Below are positions 44,581 through 54,168 of a DNA stretch of 64,000 bases, one piece after another. How positions within the stretch are numbered: position 1 is the first letter of the stretch; every line of letters starts with the position of its first letter. Origin of the DNA: Gigaspora rosea (Eukaryota; Glomeromycota; Glomeromycetes; Diversisporales; Gigasporaceae). The position numbers and the translations under genes were made by a program. The stretch covers positions 94,064-158,063 of the forward strand of contig QKWP01000829.1 of the NCBI GenBank assembly GCA_003550325.1, written 5' to 3'. Under the pieces are notes generated by a model. The model was not told the origin of the DNA. It worked only from the letters and a program-made list of their open reading frames with translations, and did no database searches.

Positions 44581-45191
44581 CACCTGTTCAGCAACAACCA
44601 TTGAGTAAACTTTCTGAAATAACTGAAGAAGAATCCATAGAAGTAATCTTGGACTCTGAAAGACTACAACCATTTGAACCATTACTACTACCTCAAGAAA
44701 TAGAAGAAATAACTAATAAACCTCCAAGAAGTTTAGAAGATAGGTTCAACGAACTAGAACAAATTTTCAGAAGACTAAGCTTACCTATAGCTGGAACCAA
44801 CTTAATTAATATACAATCATTAACAAGAAGAATCCAAATGATGGATAACCGCATAGTAGATCTTCAATTGGGAATGGCTAATTTAAAAGAAGAGAATCGC
44901 GAATTGAAAAGAACAATCAAACAATTGGAAGATGAAGCTATAGAAAATAGTGTATCAAATTATAATCCCGCTATGTGAAAGAAAAGAACTGCTGATAGAG
45001 AATTGGACTACGCATTTTTAAGGGTACCATTTGATGACCCTCAAATGCCAGAAGCATTAAGAAATGTGGCAGAAATGGACTCATTCTCACGCCAAAACCA
45101 TGCTACTAGAAGAGAATTAGTGCGAGAAGAAAGATCATCTAATGGAGATGATGAAACAGGGGATGGGCAAGATGTGATCATCGAAGATTGA
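44577..45191 (+). pseudogene. coiled-coil protein with TGA at a likely Trp
   Basis: The start codon overlaps the previous stop (ATGA). The N-terminus is acidic; a coiled coil at about residues 80-125 (MDNRIVDLQLGMANLKEEN, then LKRTIKQLEDEA) has Leu/Ile/Met heptad spacing. TGA at 44976-44978 interrupts NPAM-stop-KKR, after which the same frame runs 70 codons to a natural TGA at 45189-45191. It could be an assembly or scaffolding protein (inference). Confidence 0.5.
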
Positions 45192-45454
45192 CTATTACGG
45201 ATAAACTTAAATCTTATTTACTTATTTATTTATTTATATTTTATACTTTATATTATAATATTGAAAATCAAAATATGTCTATTTACTAAAAGAAGTACAC
45301 AGGGCGTGTCATATCTAGGAAGGACACGACTGTGGTGTGCGATGGATGGAGCACCCACACTAAGAATGATAATTACTATAAGTGGCCTAGACAACCACGA
45401 TTTACAATATATAATTATAATTAACTAATATTTAATCCGATAGAAGTCAATCAC
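45192..45454 (+). promoter_or_regulatory. non-coding gap within the large element
   Basis: The widest clearly non-coding gap between cistrons. AT-rich flanks (TTATTTATTTATTTATATTTT) enclose a GC-richer core at 45300-45355 (GGGCGTGTCATATCTAGGAA, then GGACACGACTGTGGTGTGCG). The contrast with the packed coding on both sides suggests a second transcription start or an RNA structure. The regulatory role is inference. Confidence 0.3.
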
Positions 45455-45723
45455 ATGAATATTCGAAATCACAATCTCTCCTATGAATTAAAAACCTATT
45501 TAAACACAGATAAAATCCTCAGAAAGCAGCATGAAGTCGCAACTATTTTCATAAGTACCATAAAAGAGCTACTAAATCTTGCAACTATTGTAGAGCTAAA
45601 CACATACGCTGTACCAAAATCAACACCACTTGTATTAATTGTGAGAAACGGGATATACCTTGTAAAAACTCATTTAAATATCGAAGGAGAGGACCAGAGC
45701 CTTTTGAACACAATATTAGATGA
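45455..45723 (+). pseudogene. Zn2Cys6 binuclear cluster protein
   Basis: From ATG 45455 one frame runs into a -1 frame near 45560 that encodes CNYCRAKHIRC and CINCEKRDIPC, together CX2CX6CX6CX2CX6C, the fungal Gal4-type Zn2Cys6 cluster, with the basic residues (RAKHIR) usual for DNA contact. A basic tail KYRRRGPEP follows. The frame ends TGA 45721-45723, overlapped by the next ATG. The short length (no activation or middle-homology domain) differs from host regulators. DNA or RNA binding is likely; the target is unknown. Confidence 0.65.
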
Positions 45724-46154
45724 GTCAACAACCAAGAAATCCACAAAGAAATAACTTACACCCACAAGCGAGACGAGTTCCAAACCACGCACAAATACGA
45801 GCGCAACAGCAAAATTTAATAGCCAATAGAGCCAGACAACAAAGATTAATTCTTGAATACTTGAGAAGCACTGAAATAGGATTACTAACACTTGAAGAAA
45901 ATATTGGAAGACAACATAGAACTCAAGGCAACGTACCATTAAACGGCTCAGGACTAATAAATCAAGCAGCTATTGTAGCACTACAAACTAGCGCAGCAAT
46001 ATTTGCAAACTGAAATAGAATTAATAATACCATTGCGGTACAAGAAACAGTAACCTTATTAAACAATTTATACTGAAATAATACAGGAATACAACTCCAA
46101 GAAACTTTACGAGGAGTTAGAGCAAAACAACTGGATTATAATATCCATATTTAA
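45720..46154 (+). pseudogene. unknown ORF with two TGA codons at likely Trp positions
   Basis: The start overlaps the preceding stop (ATGA). One frame of 144 codons ends TAA 46152-46154, interrupted only by TGA at 46011-46013 (IFAN-stop-NRI) and 46074-46076 (NNLY-stop-NNT). The N-terminus is basic and Gln/Asn/Arg-rich, the middle helical (RQQRLILEYLRSTEIGLL). No family recognised. The otherwise unbroken frame makes these stops stand out. Confidence 0.45.
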
Positions 46155-46220
46155 CTAAAGAAGGCTTTAGTATAACCTCAAGAAGGGGCGAATCAACATT
46201 TTTCTAATAAAATTGCTTAA

Positions 46221-46699
46221 ATGTCTAAGCGAAGCAGGAAAAGAAATCCTAACAAAAAATACAAAAAGAAATTAATAGCAAAAATTCCAAAGCAGCTAAA
46301 AAAAGTATTACACCTGAAAACGCTAAATTTAACTATCAGTGGAATTTTATACCAAGACTCAGAAATACCCTTAGGAAATATATTAAACCTACTGAAGAAA
46401 TCCTTATGCAAAGACCGATTGAAGAAGTACAACTTGATATTGAAGTTACTATTAAAGAACTAGTCTCACGTTGTTTACTAACAAGTGACCATAGACTAGG
46501 ACAAACACTAGTAGTATTACAACAAGCACTCGAAATCAACGGTTTAATACCAAATGATACTGCTATATTCGTTCACGAACAACAACAAAGGCAAACTGAA
46601 TATATTAATCTATTAACTGCAACTTACCAACAAATAGGAGCAATTAAGTGGAAACTTATTAGAGCAACCGAAGAAAGAGACTTATACCATACTTCATAA
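46221..46699 (+). pseudogene. unknown protein with highly basic N-terminus (one shift)
   Basis: From ATG 46221 the first 18 residues are strongly basic (SKRSRKRNPNKKYKKK). Near 46275 the reading shifts -1, after which one frame runs to TAA 46697-46699 through FNYQWNFIPRL and a helical region (SRCLLTSDHRLGQTLVVLQQ, then EQQQRQTEYINLLTATYQQI). A basic arm plus helical body could suit nucleic-acid packaging (inference). No family recognised. Confidence 0.4.
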
Positions 46700-46795
46700 C
46701 ACAAATAATTGTACACAGAGCAAATTCCTTACAGGGAATCTTAACTAATGAAGGAGCTAATTTTGTACAAGGTAGAGATATAATCAATCCAGAAG

Positions 46796-47449
46796 ATGAA
46801 GAATTACATTTCAATAAGCATTTACAGAACGGGACAAATACCAGAAGATAGTACTTTCAACTATACACCAATATTCAAAAAAGAAGAACCCACTGAAATA
46901 AAAGTAATACCAAAAACTGAATATAGTTCGATATCAACAAAATAAAAAAAATTATATTTACAACAACTAAACAGTACAATATATCAAATATTTACACATT
47001 TACCAAAAGACACAGACATCATTTCAGTACTTAAATCACAAATAACAGCTCGAATATCTGTAATACCAGAAAGATATATATTTGGAAAAGTTATATTAAA
47101 GATATTCTCAACAGACATACCACCTCACGAAATCACAACATCATTATTCACTACCTAAGCAGAAAATGCATTACATCCTTATAGCTTATTAAAAGAAGAA
47201 ATCAAAAAAGACGCATATTATTGTGTTACTATTTCAGATAAAGATCCATTACAAATAATAGCGCATCAAGGAACACCTAGTATCAAAATAAACATATATA
47301 AGGATATTAACAATCAACCACACACTGAAAAATATTATTATATCATTGCATTATTCGATAATCTACTTGAAGATGAAATATCTATCAAGATAGATATTTG
47401 GCACGAATATATTTACATCAAAGGAAAAGTTCAAACCATTATAGCTTAA
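46796..47449 (+). pseudogene. unknown beta-rich protein with two TAA stops
   Basis: A 218-codon frame from ATG 46796 to TAA 47447-47449, broken only at TAA 46943 and 47156. The sequence alternates hydrophobic and polar residues (RYIFGKVILKIF, DAYYCVTISDKDPLQIIAHQ, EKYYYIIALFDNLLEDEISI), suggesting beta strands. Its stop directly abuts the next ATG (TAAATG). No family recognised; a movement-protein or capsid-like fold cannot be judged by eye. Confidence 0.45.
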
Positions 47450-49031
47450 ATGCCATGCTGTACCAATTGCGCAGTATATAAAGAAACAAATAACTTTGAT
47501 ATAAATAAAAGAACTAAAAAACAATATAAGTGTTGTAACAAGTGTAGATTACGTCTTAATACCCTAGAGCAAAGGAACAAGGGAAATAATATCACCAAAA
47601 GAAAGCTACTGAGAAAAGAATAAAGAAACTTGAAAAGTTCATACAAGAAAATCCTGATCACGCTACAAAAATATATAAGTGCGCAAATTGTAGAGAATAC
47701 AAAAAGTACTCACAATTTGGATTAGGACAAAGAGGAATAAGTACCAAGTGTGCAGATTGCAGAAACAAAAGAAAACCTTATTTTGAAGAGCATTTCAAAA
47801 AGAAACAAGAATCAGGAGCATATAAAGGACAATACTTAATACGAAAAGCAAAGGAACTTCAAATCCAAAAATAGAAATCGAAATCGATGAAAGAACGCGA
47901 CAATGTTCAAGATGCAGACAATACCGACCTATCTTTGAATATAGAGGACTCACTGAAACCTACGAAATGACTTTCTACAACAAATGTGCATATTGTAGAA
48001 GGAATAACCAATAAAAAGACAGGAGATTAGTACAAGTCATTATATTCAGAAGAGATCTAACAAGAGGAATACAAATTATGTTATCACAAAGAATACATCC
48101 CGATAAACCATATTTCAATATGATGCAAGGAACCGGAGGAAAGGTAGACGTCTATACCGATAACAATGGACATAAAATTTTAGAAACCGAAGAAAACGCA
48201 GCAATGCGTGAAACACTTGAAGAATCAGGAATAATTCTTGAAGAAGAAAAATTACAAAAGATCTGGAGTGAAACAGTACCATCACAACTTGAATGGACCG
48301 CTCGAAGATGTGACGTCCAAGATGCGACATATAATGTTACACTCTTGATATTTATATATCCATGGGATTGGATACAAGAACCGATAGCAACAGAGCCAGA
48401 TAAATCATCTGACTGGACATGGCATACATTTCAGGAAGTCATATTCATGAACCTGATACCCATGCTACAAAAGAACCAAGACTTCATATTTCAAGAAATT
48501 GGAAAATATTTCAATTACTGTGAAATAGAATCACTTGGCGAGCAAGAAGAAAATGATATATCACTATTAACGGAAAAAGAATTTAATACCTTTAAAAAGA
48601 AGACAGAAAAAGTAACGACAAAAGAAATAATTGCTATTGAAAAATACAAGAAAGGTGTTGTAACACTCGAAATAAACAGATTATGAGGAAGACTTACCAG
48701 AGTTAATAAGTATTTTAATAACTATTACGGAAGAAAATACTTGCAAATATTCGATTTTCAAGATAGAAATAAAGTAGCAGAAAAAGTAAACTGCCTTCAG
48801 ACATTAGAAGAAATAAGGCATAACGCACCAACTGAATATAGTAAAATTCAAAATAATGTATACAGATATACAGTACATGAAACTGGAGACAAGAAGAATA
48901 TCTTACGCCAACTGAAAATCCGAACAATTAAAGACTATCTTAACATATGCCGCTACGATAGATCAGCTGGCACTATCTTACTCGAATTATCAGTTAATCT
49001 AATAATCACCGGCAAAATCATTACCACATAG
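47450..49031 (+). pseudogene. three C2C2 zinc modules followed by a NUDIX hydrolase domain
   Basis: Modules: CCTNCAVYKETNNF with CCNKC (47450 on), CANCREYKKYSQFG with CADC (about 47670), CSRCRQYRPIFEYRG with CAYC (about 47910). Each is C-x2-C, about 25 residues, C-x2-C. They lie in successive -1 frames. TAA at 48012 separates the third from the NUDIX part, which is in the same frame: RLVQVIIFRRD, GGKVDVY, then AAMRETLEESGI (NUDIX box R-E-x-x-E-E-x-G-I with upstream Glu; the G-x5-E spacing is altered). The frame has TGA at 48684-48686 (NRL-stop-GRL) and ends TAG 49029-49031. NUDIX enzymes cleave nucleoside diphosphate linkages (nucleotides, caps); the substrate here is unknown. Confidence 0.65.
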
Positions 49032-49059
49032 ATTGATGCCTCAACCATAGCAAAACATA

Positions 49060-49215
49060 TAGTAAAATCGTTCAAGGAAATCTTTTTATTAAAGCATGAA
49101 AAATAGTTTCTTTTGCAGTTACTGATTCTTTGGCAAAATGAACTTTTGTTTTGATGTTTTCTGGTAATATAACATTACACCTGATCTTGAAATCTGATTG
49201 GTAGCCTGAACTAAC
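49060..49215. repeat. dispersed repeat related to 7370-7500
   Basis: Directly after the large element. AAATCGTTCAAGGAAAT, then ATAGTTTCTTTTGCAG, CTTTTGTTTTGATG, and ACATTACACCTGATCTTGAA match the right half of the 7155-7558 MITE and 52806-52945. Its start may mark the right border of the large element. Confidence 0.55.
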
Positions 49216-49588
49216 TTTCACATATTTCAGACTTGCTTTGTAAATATATATTTTAATATAATGATCTGTGATTTGCATCTGGTACAAAATAGTGGCCCAA
49301 AATTAAATTGATATCAGGGCTAGCCCAATTGTTAATTAGAAAAATTTGCATTTGGGGTACAACATATATATGTTACAAAAGTAGTCTATAAATTCTCTAA
49401 CTACAGAACTATTATCATAAAATTATTTTTTTAACAACCTCTAATAGTAGAAATTATTCAACTTGGTCTAGGTAAAGGATTAATTAAAGCTAAAAGATAT
49501 ATTATAATATAATTTAAAATTTCAGTTTATATAATTTTATATTTAACTTATTAAAGAATTTGAGAATCAAAATATTTAAGGGGAGTGA

Positions 49589-50075
49589 CAAAAATCAGAT
49601 GATTTTTTAGGGGGAGGGGGTAAAAAAAGTTGAAATTATATGGGCCCTCAAAAGTAGAAACCAAGAAATTTGGCTGATCACGGGTTTTGAGAAAATCGGC
49701 AAAAACTATTTTGTTACACAAAATCAAAACAATCTAAAATTAGGTTATTCATGATTAACAAACCTGTTTAAACAGGATTATTAGATCTGCAGATTCCGTA
49801 TTACTATCAGTAAATCTCAGTAAATCTATTTTTAGATTATAGCGTCAAAAGCTTTTAACAGTTGTATCACAAAAATTTATTAAGAGATCAGAATTTCAAT
49901 ATTAAGTAAAAAAGATTGGGCCTAAAATTTTACACCTAATCAATCAAACAGATCAATTTTCAAAAAATAGTCAAATTCCTTGGTTTCTACTTTTGAAGGC
50001 CCATATATAAGAACTGACTATATATATATTAAGGAGAGGGGGGGTAGGCCTTTAATAAAAAATAATCTGGTGATT
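49589..50075. mobile_element. MITE with about 80-bp inverted arms
   Basis: GGGCCCTCAAAAGTAGAAAC at about 49645 pairs with GTTTCTACTTTTGAAGGCCC at 49982. Outer parts ATCAGATGATTTTTTAGGGG and AAAATAATCTGGTGATT also pair. About 490 bp, no gene inside. Confidence 0.65.
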
Positions 50076-50179
50076 AATGACATGGTCCTAATAAAAAGAT
50101 TGCTTGTAAAGGTATTAGACTATAGAATTAATAAAATCAAAAAATTTGATCTAATCTATTAATTCTAATAAGTTATTTA

Positions 50180-50400
50180 ATACTATGCTTAGGGTTCTTA
50201 ACTGGGTTAGTTTTAATCCATTCCAACTTAGATCAGACCCAACTCAGGTTGTATTTGGTCAAGCCAAATCTGAGTTGGCTCAAGCCTGTATTAGATCAAA
50301 TTTGTGTTGGGTTAAACCTGAATTAGAACAAATTTGGGTTGGTCAAATCCAAGTCAAATCAAACCTGGGTGGGTCAGATCTGGATCAAATTATACACAAA
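50180..50400. repeat. GGGTT/GGTCAAA-rich tract
   Basis: Repeated words ACTGGGTTAG, CAACTCAGGTTG, TTGGGTTGGTCAAATC and GGGTGGGTCAGATC resemble the subterminal repeats of the hAT-like elements at 23850 and 63467. Ends not resolved. Confidence 0.4.
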
Positions 50401-51357
50401 TATTTTTTATTAATTCAGACCTTTCTAAACAATATTGTATAAAATTTAATAATTATTATTAAAAATTGAAAATTTGATGTACCTCTAATCACAAGCTATA
50501 TAAGCAGTAATTGGTAACTATTAATAATTAGTTGTTTTTTGCTTTGGTTTTGTTATATATATATAATTAATATATATATTTACAGATATTTTATAGTTTT
50601 ACAGGCAGCTTTTAATATATTGTTTAGATTTAGTATTTGTTTTTTTACCATTGTGCTATTATGAGAAAATCATAATTGCAATTGGACTGTTTAAATTGTT
50701 GAAGTTGCTATTTTTAGTACTATATTAGCATTATTCTTGTTTATATTATTATACTATTATTATAGTTAGTATTGCTCTTGATATATTATTTGTTCATGGA
50801 TTTGTAAATTTGTTACTAGGTTATATCTTTTGTTGGTATAATTTTACTATAATTAATGTACTGTTTTTAGTTTTATTATTAAAAATTTGTTGTATTAGAT
50901 TTAAGTTATTAGAGTTTATAAGTTGGTATTAGTCTTTATTTCTTTGTTTGTAAGTGCCTATAAACTTGAAAGTTTTTATGAAGTATAATTTTGTTTGTTC
51001 TTTATATCAATTTTAAATTCTGTATTTGTGCAGTATTTGCGCATAATAGCAGATTGAGGCATTAATTCAAATTTTGACTTTTTAAAAAATTAACTATATT
51101 ACCCAAAATATTATCCATGCATGTCCCAAAATATTGTGCACCCATCTTATATAGCATTATGCTCAAAGTAGGTCCATATAATTTCATCAATAATCATTTC
51201 AAAGACACTAAATTTTGCTAAATTTACTTCACTGACAAGCTTATTTCACAAACAATTAATTTACAGGCAAGCTTATTTTATAGAAAGTATATTTTGTTGA
51301 TAGCTCATTTCACAAATAAATTTATTTATAATTGCTTTAACCTTAACTCTATTCTAA
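50401..51357. other. gene-free stretch
   Basis: AT-rich, no gene or clear repeat structure seen. Confidence 0.5.
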
Positions 51358-51717
51358 GGCCATACAAAGTTAATTTTTTATTTTGTATTACATGGATTTC
51401 AAAATTCAGGATGGACAAATAAATTTTTTTTTAATTTACTGCAAATAAAAAAATGTTTACATTTAAGATTATACAGGGTTAATTTTTTATTTTGTATGAC
51501 AAGAATTAAAAAATTGGGCAGCAATCATATTTTTAATGTTAGTACTATCAGACAATTATGGAAAATTAAGGTCGCCATTAGGAGACATCAAATGAAAATA
51601 GCAGGAAAAAATAGTTGTCAAAAAACAAACAATTGCACAATTAGAAATAAAAAAATTGAAAAAATTGAAAAATGGGACAGCAGGTAATGCAAAACGAAAA
51701 ATCAAGTTTGCATGGCC
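51358..51717. mobile_element. MITE of the GGCCACGCAAAG family
   Basis: GGCCATACAAAGTTAATTTT at 51358 and the inverse AAATCAAGTTTGCATGGCC ending 51717, with TAA on both sides (51355-51357, 51718-51720). Interior shared with 62616-62873 (CAGACAATTATG, AAATTAAGGTC, GACA-CAAATGA words). Confidence 0.7.
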
Positions 51718-52075
51718 TAAACCTAACCCTAACAACATTGACTAGAATTAATTTGCTAGTGAAATATACTATGTACAAAATGAACTTATTTATAAATTAA
51801 TAGTCTAGTAAATAAGCTTGTTAGTGAAGTAAGTTTGGTTATTTGAAGTGTTTGTTAGTGAGTTGATCAGTGCTAATTTCAAATACTGTTATGGTATTTA
51901 AAAAAAAATAACATTTTGACTCAAAATAAAGTGCATGCGCATTTCAAAATAATGTGCAGGGGGCATTATTATGTGCAAAGCAGTAGGTAATTATTAAGAT
52001 ATCATTTCCAAAATCAAAAAAATTTAGACTTATGGCTAACTTTGAGCAATGATATTTCAATATCTACTTATTTTA

Positions 52076-52262
52076 CTGCACATTTCAATGTCCTGTGTTT
52101 TTTTCATACATCACACTGGAAATCATAAATCTAGAAAAAAATAGTGATCTTTGATTGGTTAGAAATAATTTTTAGCCAATTATGTACTGGCGTTTTTTCT
52201 AGATTTCTGATTTCTGGTGTGATGTATGAAAATCATAGAACACAATAATTTGAAAAGTGCAG
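52076..52262. mobile_element. foldback MITE with CTGCAC termini and TA duplication
   Basis: CTGCACATTTCAATGTCCTG at 52076 pairs with the inverted right end finishing AAGTGCAG at 52262. The arms continue through CATACATCACACTGGAAATC / its inverse, so nearly the whole element can fold. TA flanks both ends. Confidence 0.75.
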
Positions 52263-52451
52263 TAAATCAATAAAAATTTTTTATTTAATTCTATTGATCA
52301 TAGAATTAAAATAAAAAACTGTATCGATTTATGATTGACCAAGTAAATGACAACAAAATTCCACTATCACGTGATAATATGCAAAATTTTTTATGTTAGG
52401 TTAAGACTTGATTGAGGGCCCATGTTGGGATAAGCTTTAGGTGGTTATATA

Positions 52452-52804
52452 CAGTACTGGACAGTAAAACACATCTAATGTGTTTTAATAAAACTTTAAA
52501 GTGTTATAAATTTTTTAAAACATGCTAAATCAAAAAAACCCTCTAACTAATTGATAGGTTTTTAGATAAACTACATTTCTGTCAGAGGATTTTTTTTATT
52601 CTTTGTTTTAAAAAAGTTATAAGGGATTAAAGTTTATATGAGTCAAAAAATTGGCGTTTAATATAGAAAAAAAGAAAAACATATATAGATTTTTAAACAA
52701 TCAAAATCAATTACACCAAAATTAGCCAATCAGAATTGATTATATAAGCATCAAAAATTGGTGCTTATATGTATAGATTGGATGTCTTTTACTGTCCCGT
52801 ACTG
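52452..52804. mobile_element. MITE with CAGTACTGGACAGTAAAA termini and TA duplication
   Basis: CAGTACTGGACAGTAAAACA at 52452 pairs with CTTTTACTGTCCCGTACTG ending 52804, with TA on both sides. Tc1/mariner-like by termini and TA (inference). A copy of the 7155-family repeat abuts it at 52806. Confidence 0.75.
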
Positions 52805-52805
52805 T

Positions 52806-52945
52806 AGTAAAATCGTTCAGGAAAACTTTTGTTAGTGCACGAAAGGTAGTTTCTTGTGTATTTTTTTTGCGAAACAAGAAATTTTTACAAAGCGGACGTT
52901 TGTTTTGTAACTTCCTAATCGTGTTACGTTACACTAACTCGCGAT
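52806..52945. repeat. dispersed repeat related to 7370-7500
   Basis: AAATCGTTCAGGAAAAC, GAAAGGTAGTTTCTTG, CGGACGTTTGTTTTG and GTTACGTTACAC match the right half of the 7155-7558 element. Confidence 0.6.
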
Positions 52946-54168
52946 TCATTATTGCATATATTTAATATGTCACGGGATCATAATGAAATCGGATTAAGAT
53001 GAAATTTGAGGCTTCTATTTAACCCTATAAAGCCCACACTTATATGCGTTTATTATAAATTCTAAACTAAAGCTGACTCTAACCTGCAAAAAAAATGCAC
53101 CAAAAATTTTGGATTATTTGCTGGCTTGGATTATATAAAATTTCATTTTGATCTGAATTCATTATGATCCGTCACATTAACTATTGTCGCTTCAATAGAA
53201 TAGGTAATATGTATTTCTATAAGTGATTATGGCTTTTAGATTTCCTGCACCATACGTTCCTATCTCTGCATAACTGTGCAGGGGTCTAATCATATTATCA
53301 TAGCAAGAAGCTTCAGACGTTTATTAAGTATGATATTTATGCGATTTATCTATTTCAGAAACTTAAAAGTATAATATTATTTGTAGTATGAAGTTTTGGG
53401 CCATTCGTAGATACACGTGAGTATAATTTAGGAATATTCGTAGGAGATGATCCAGATATGGAATTAAAATATATATCCTTGTGAATTACAGCGGCATACT
53501 TAATATAATTCTGATCCATTTGCCGATTTTTGTATTTTTAACAGACAGAAACATTAACTTTTAGCATGATGGATTACGTATACGTAGCAAAATTTTAATT
53601 TAATTTTTATTTTTTTTTATTACTGCATTGTAATATTGCGTTCAATATACGTAATGTAAATCTATATTGATGATATTTCAAATCTAATGCAATTAGTCGA
53701 TCTAAAATCTACTGAAAAGGAAGTGTTTATATTAATAAGGAAGTGCTTATATTAAAAAGGAATTAAAGGTTTATTTAAGCAAAACAATGATATCTACAAC
53801 TGTAATATGTATATTACAGGAATTTAAAACCTCATTTATTCTAGATGATGCATAAACTTGTAGCACATTCATAGTAATTTCCTTATTAACTCAATGAAAG
53901 GAAGGATCTAGTACTTTCAATATCTGCAAACATATAATACGCCAAGTACAATGTGTACGTAATAGCAACTATTCTATGCACGTCGATATTGCTAAAACTA
54001 AGCCATTGCTAAATTTAGGCCATCTCTAGGTATTTAGATTTCCTGCACTGATCTGTACCTGTTTTAAACCAGATCATTTGAGTCATGTGTGTAACATTAT
54101 AATATCTATATTTTATATAATTCATAACAATACAGATAGAGTATACAGATACCATTTAAAAAATTAAA
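52946..54168. other. gene-free stretch upstream of the BTB-TLDc gene
   Basis: No gene seen. The last 60 bp before ATG 54169 are AT-rich with ATTTTATATAATTCATAACA, which may include the promoter; no specific site is claimed. Confidence 0.4.

Larger units (their letters stand above)
30687..49031 (+). mobile_element. large polycistronic retroelement / pararetrovirus-like element (decayed)
   Basis: About 18.3 kb in which nearly every base is coding on the plus strand, unlike the rest of the window. The order is mucin-like and membrane ORFs, Gag with CCHC knuckles, aspartic protease, endonuclease IV-like domain with long linker, reverse transcriptase, RNase H, IS1595/Merlin-type transposase, zinc-binding ORFs, coiled-coil ORF, Zn2Cys6 domain, unknown ORFs, and triple zinc module with NUDIX. 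Cistrons abut or overlap (ATGA at 32056, 32884, 44577, 45720; TAATG at 32563; TAAATG at 32221 and 47447). The plus strand is conspicuously A-rich. No long terminal repeats were found by eye. Stops and single-base shifts mark it as decayed. That all cistrons form one element is inference from packing, strand, composition and shared decay. Confidence 0.6.

Noticed and set aside
30687..49031. Bacterial (Mollicutes endosymbiont, TGA=Trp) origin of the block
   Set aside because: CCHC Gag, Ty3/gypsy RT-RNase H and a Zn2Cys6 cluster are eukaryotic; TAG at conserved Trp sites is not explained by the Mollicutes code; no ribosome-binding sites are evident.
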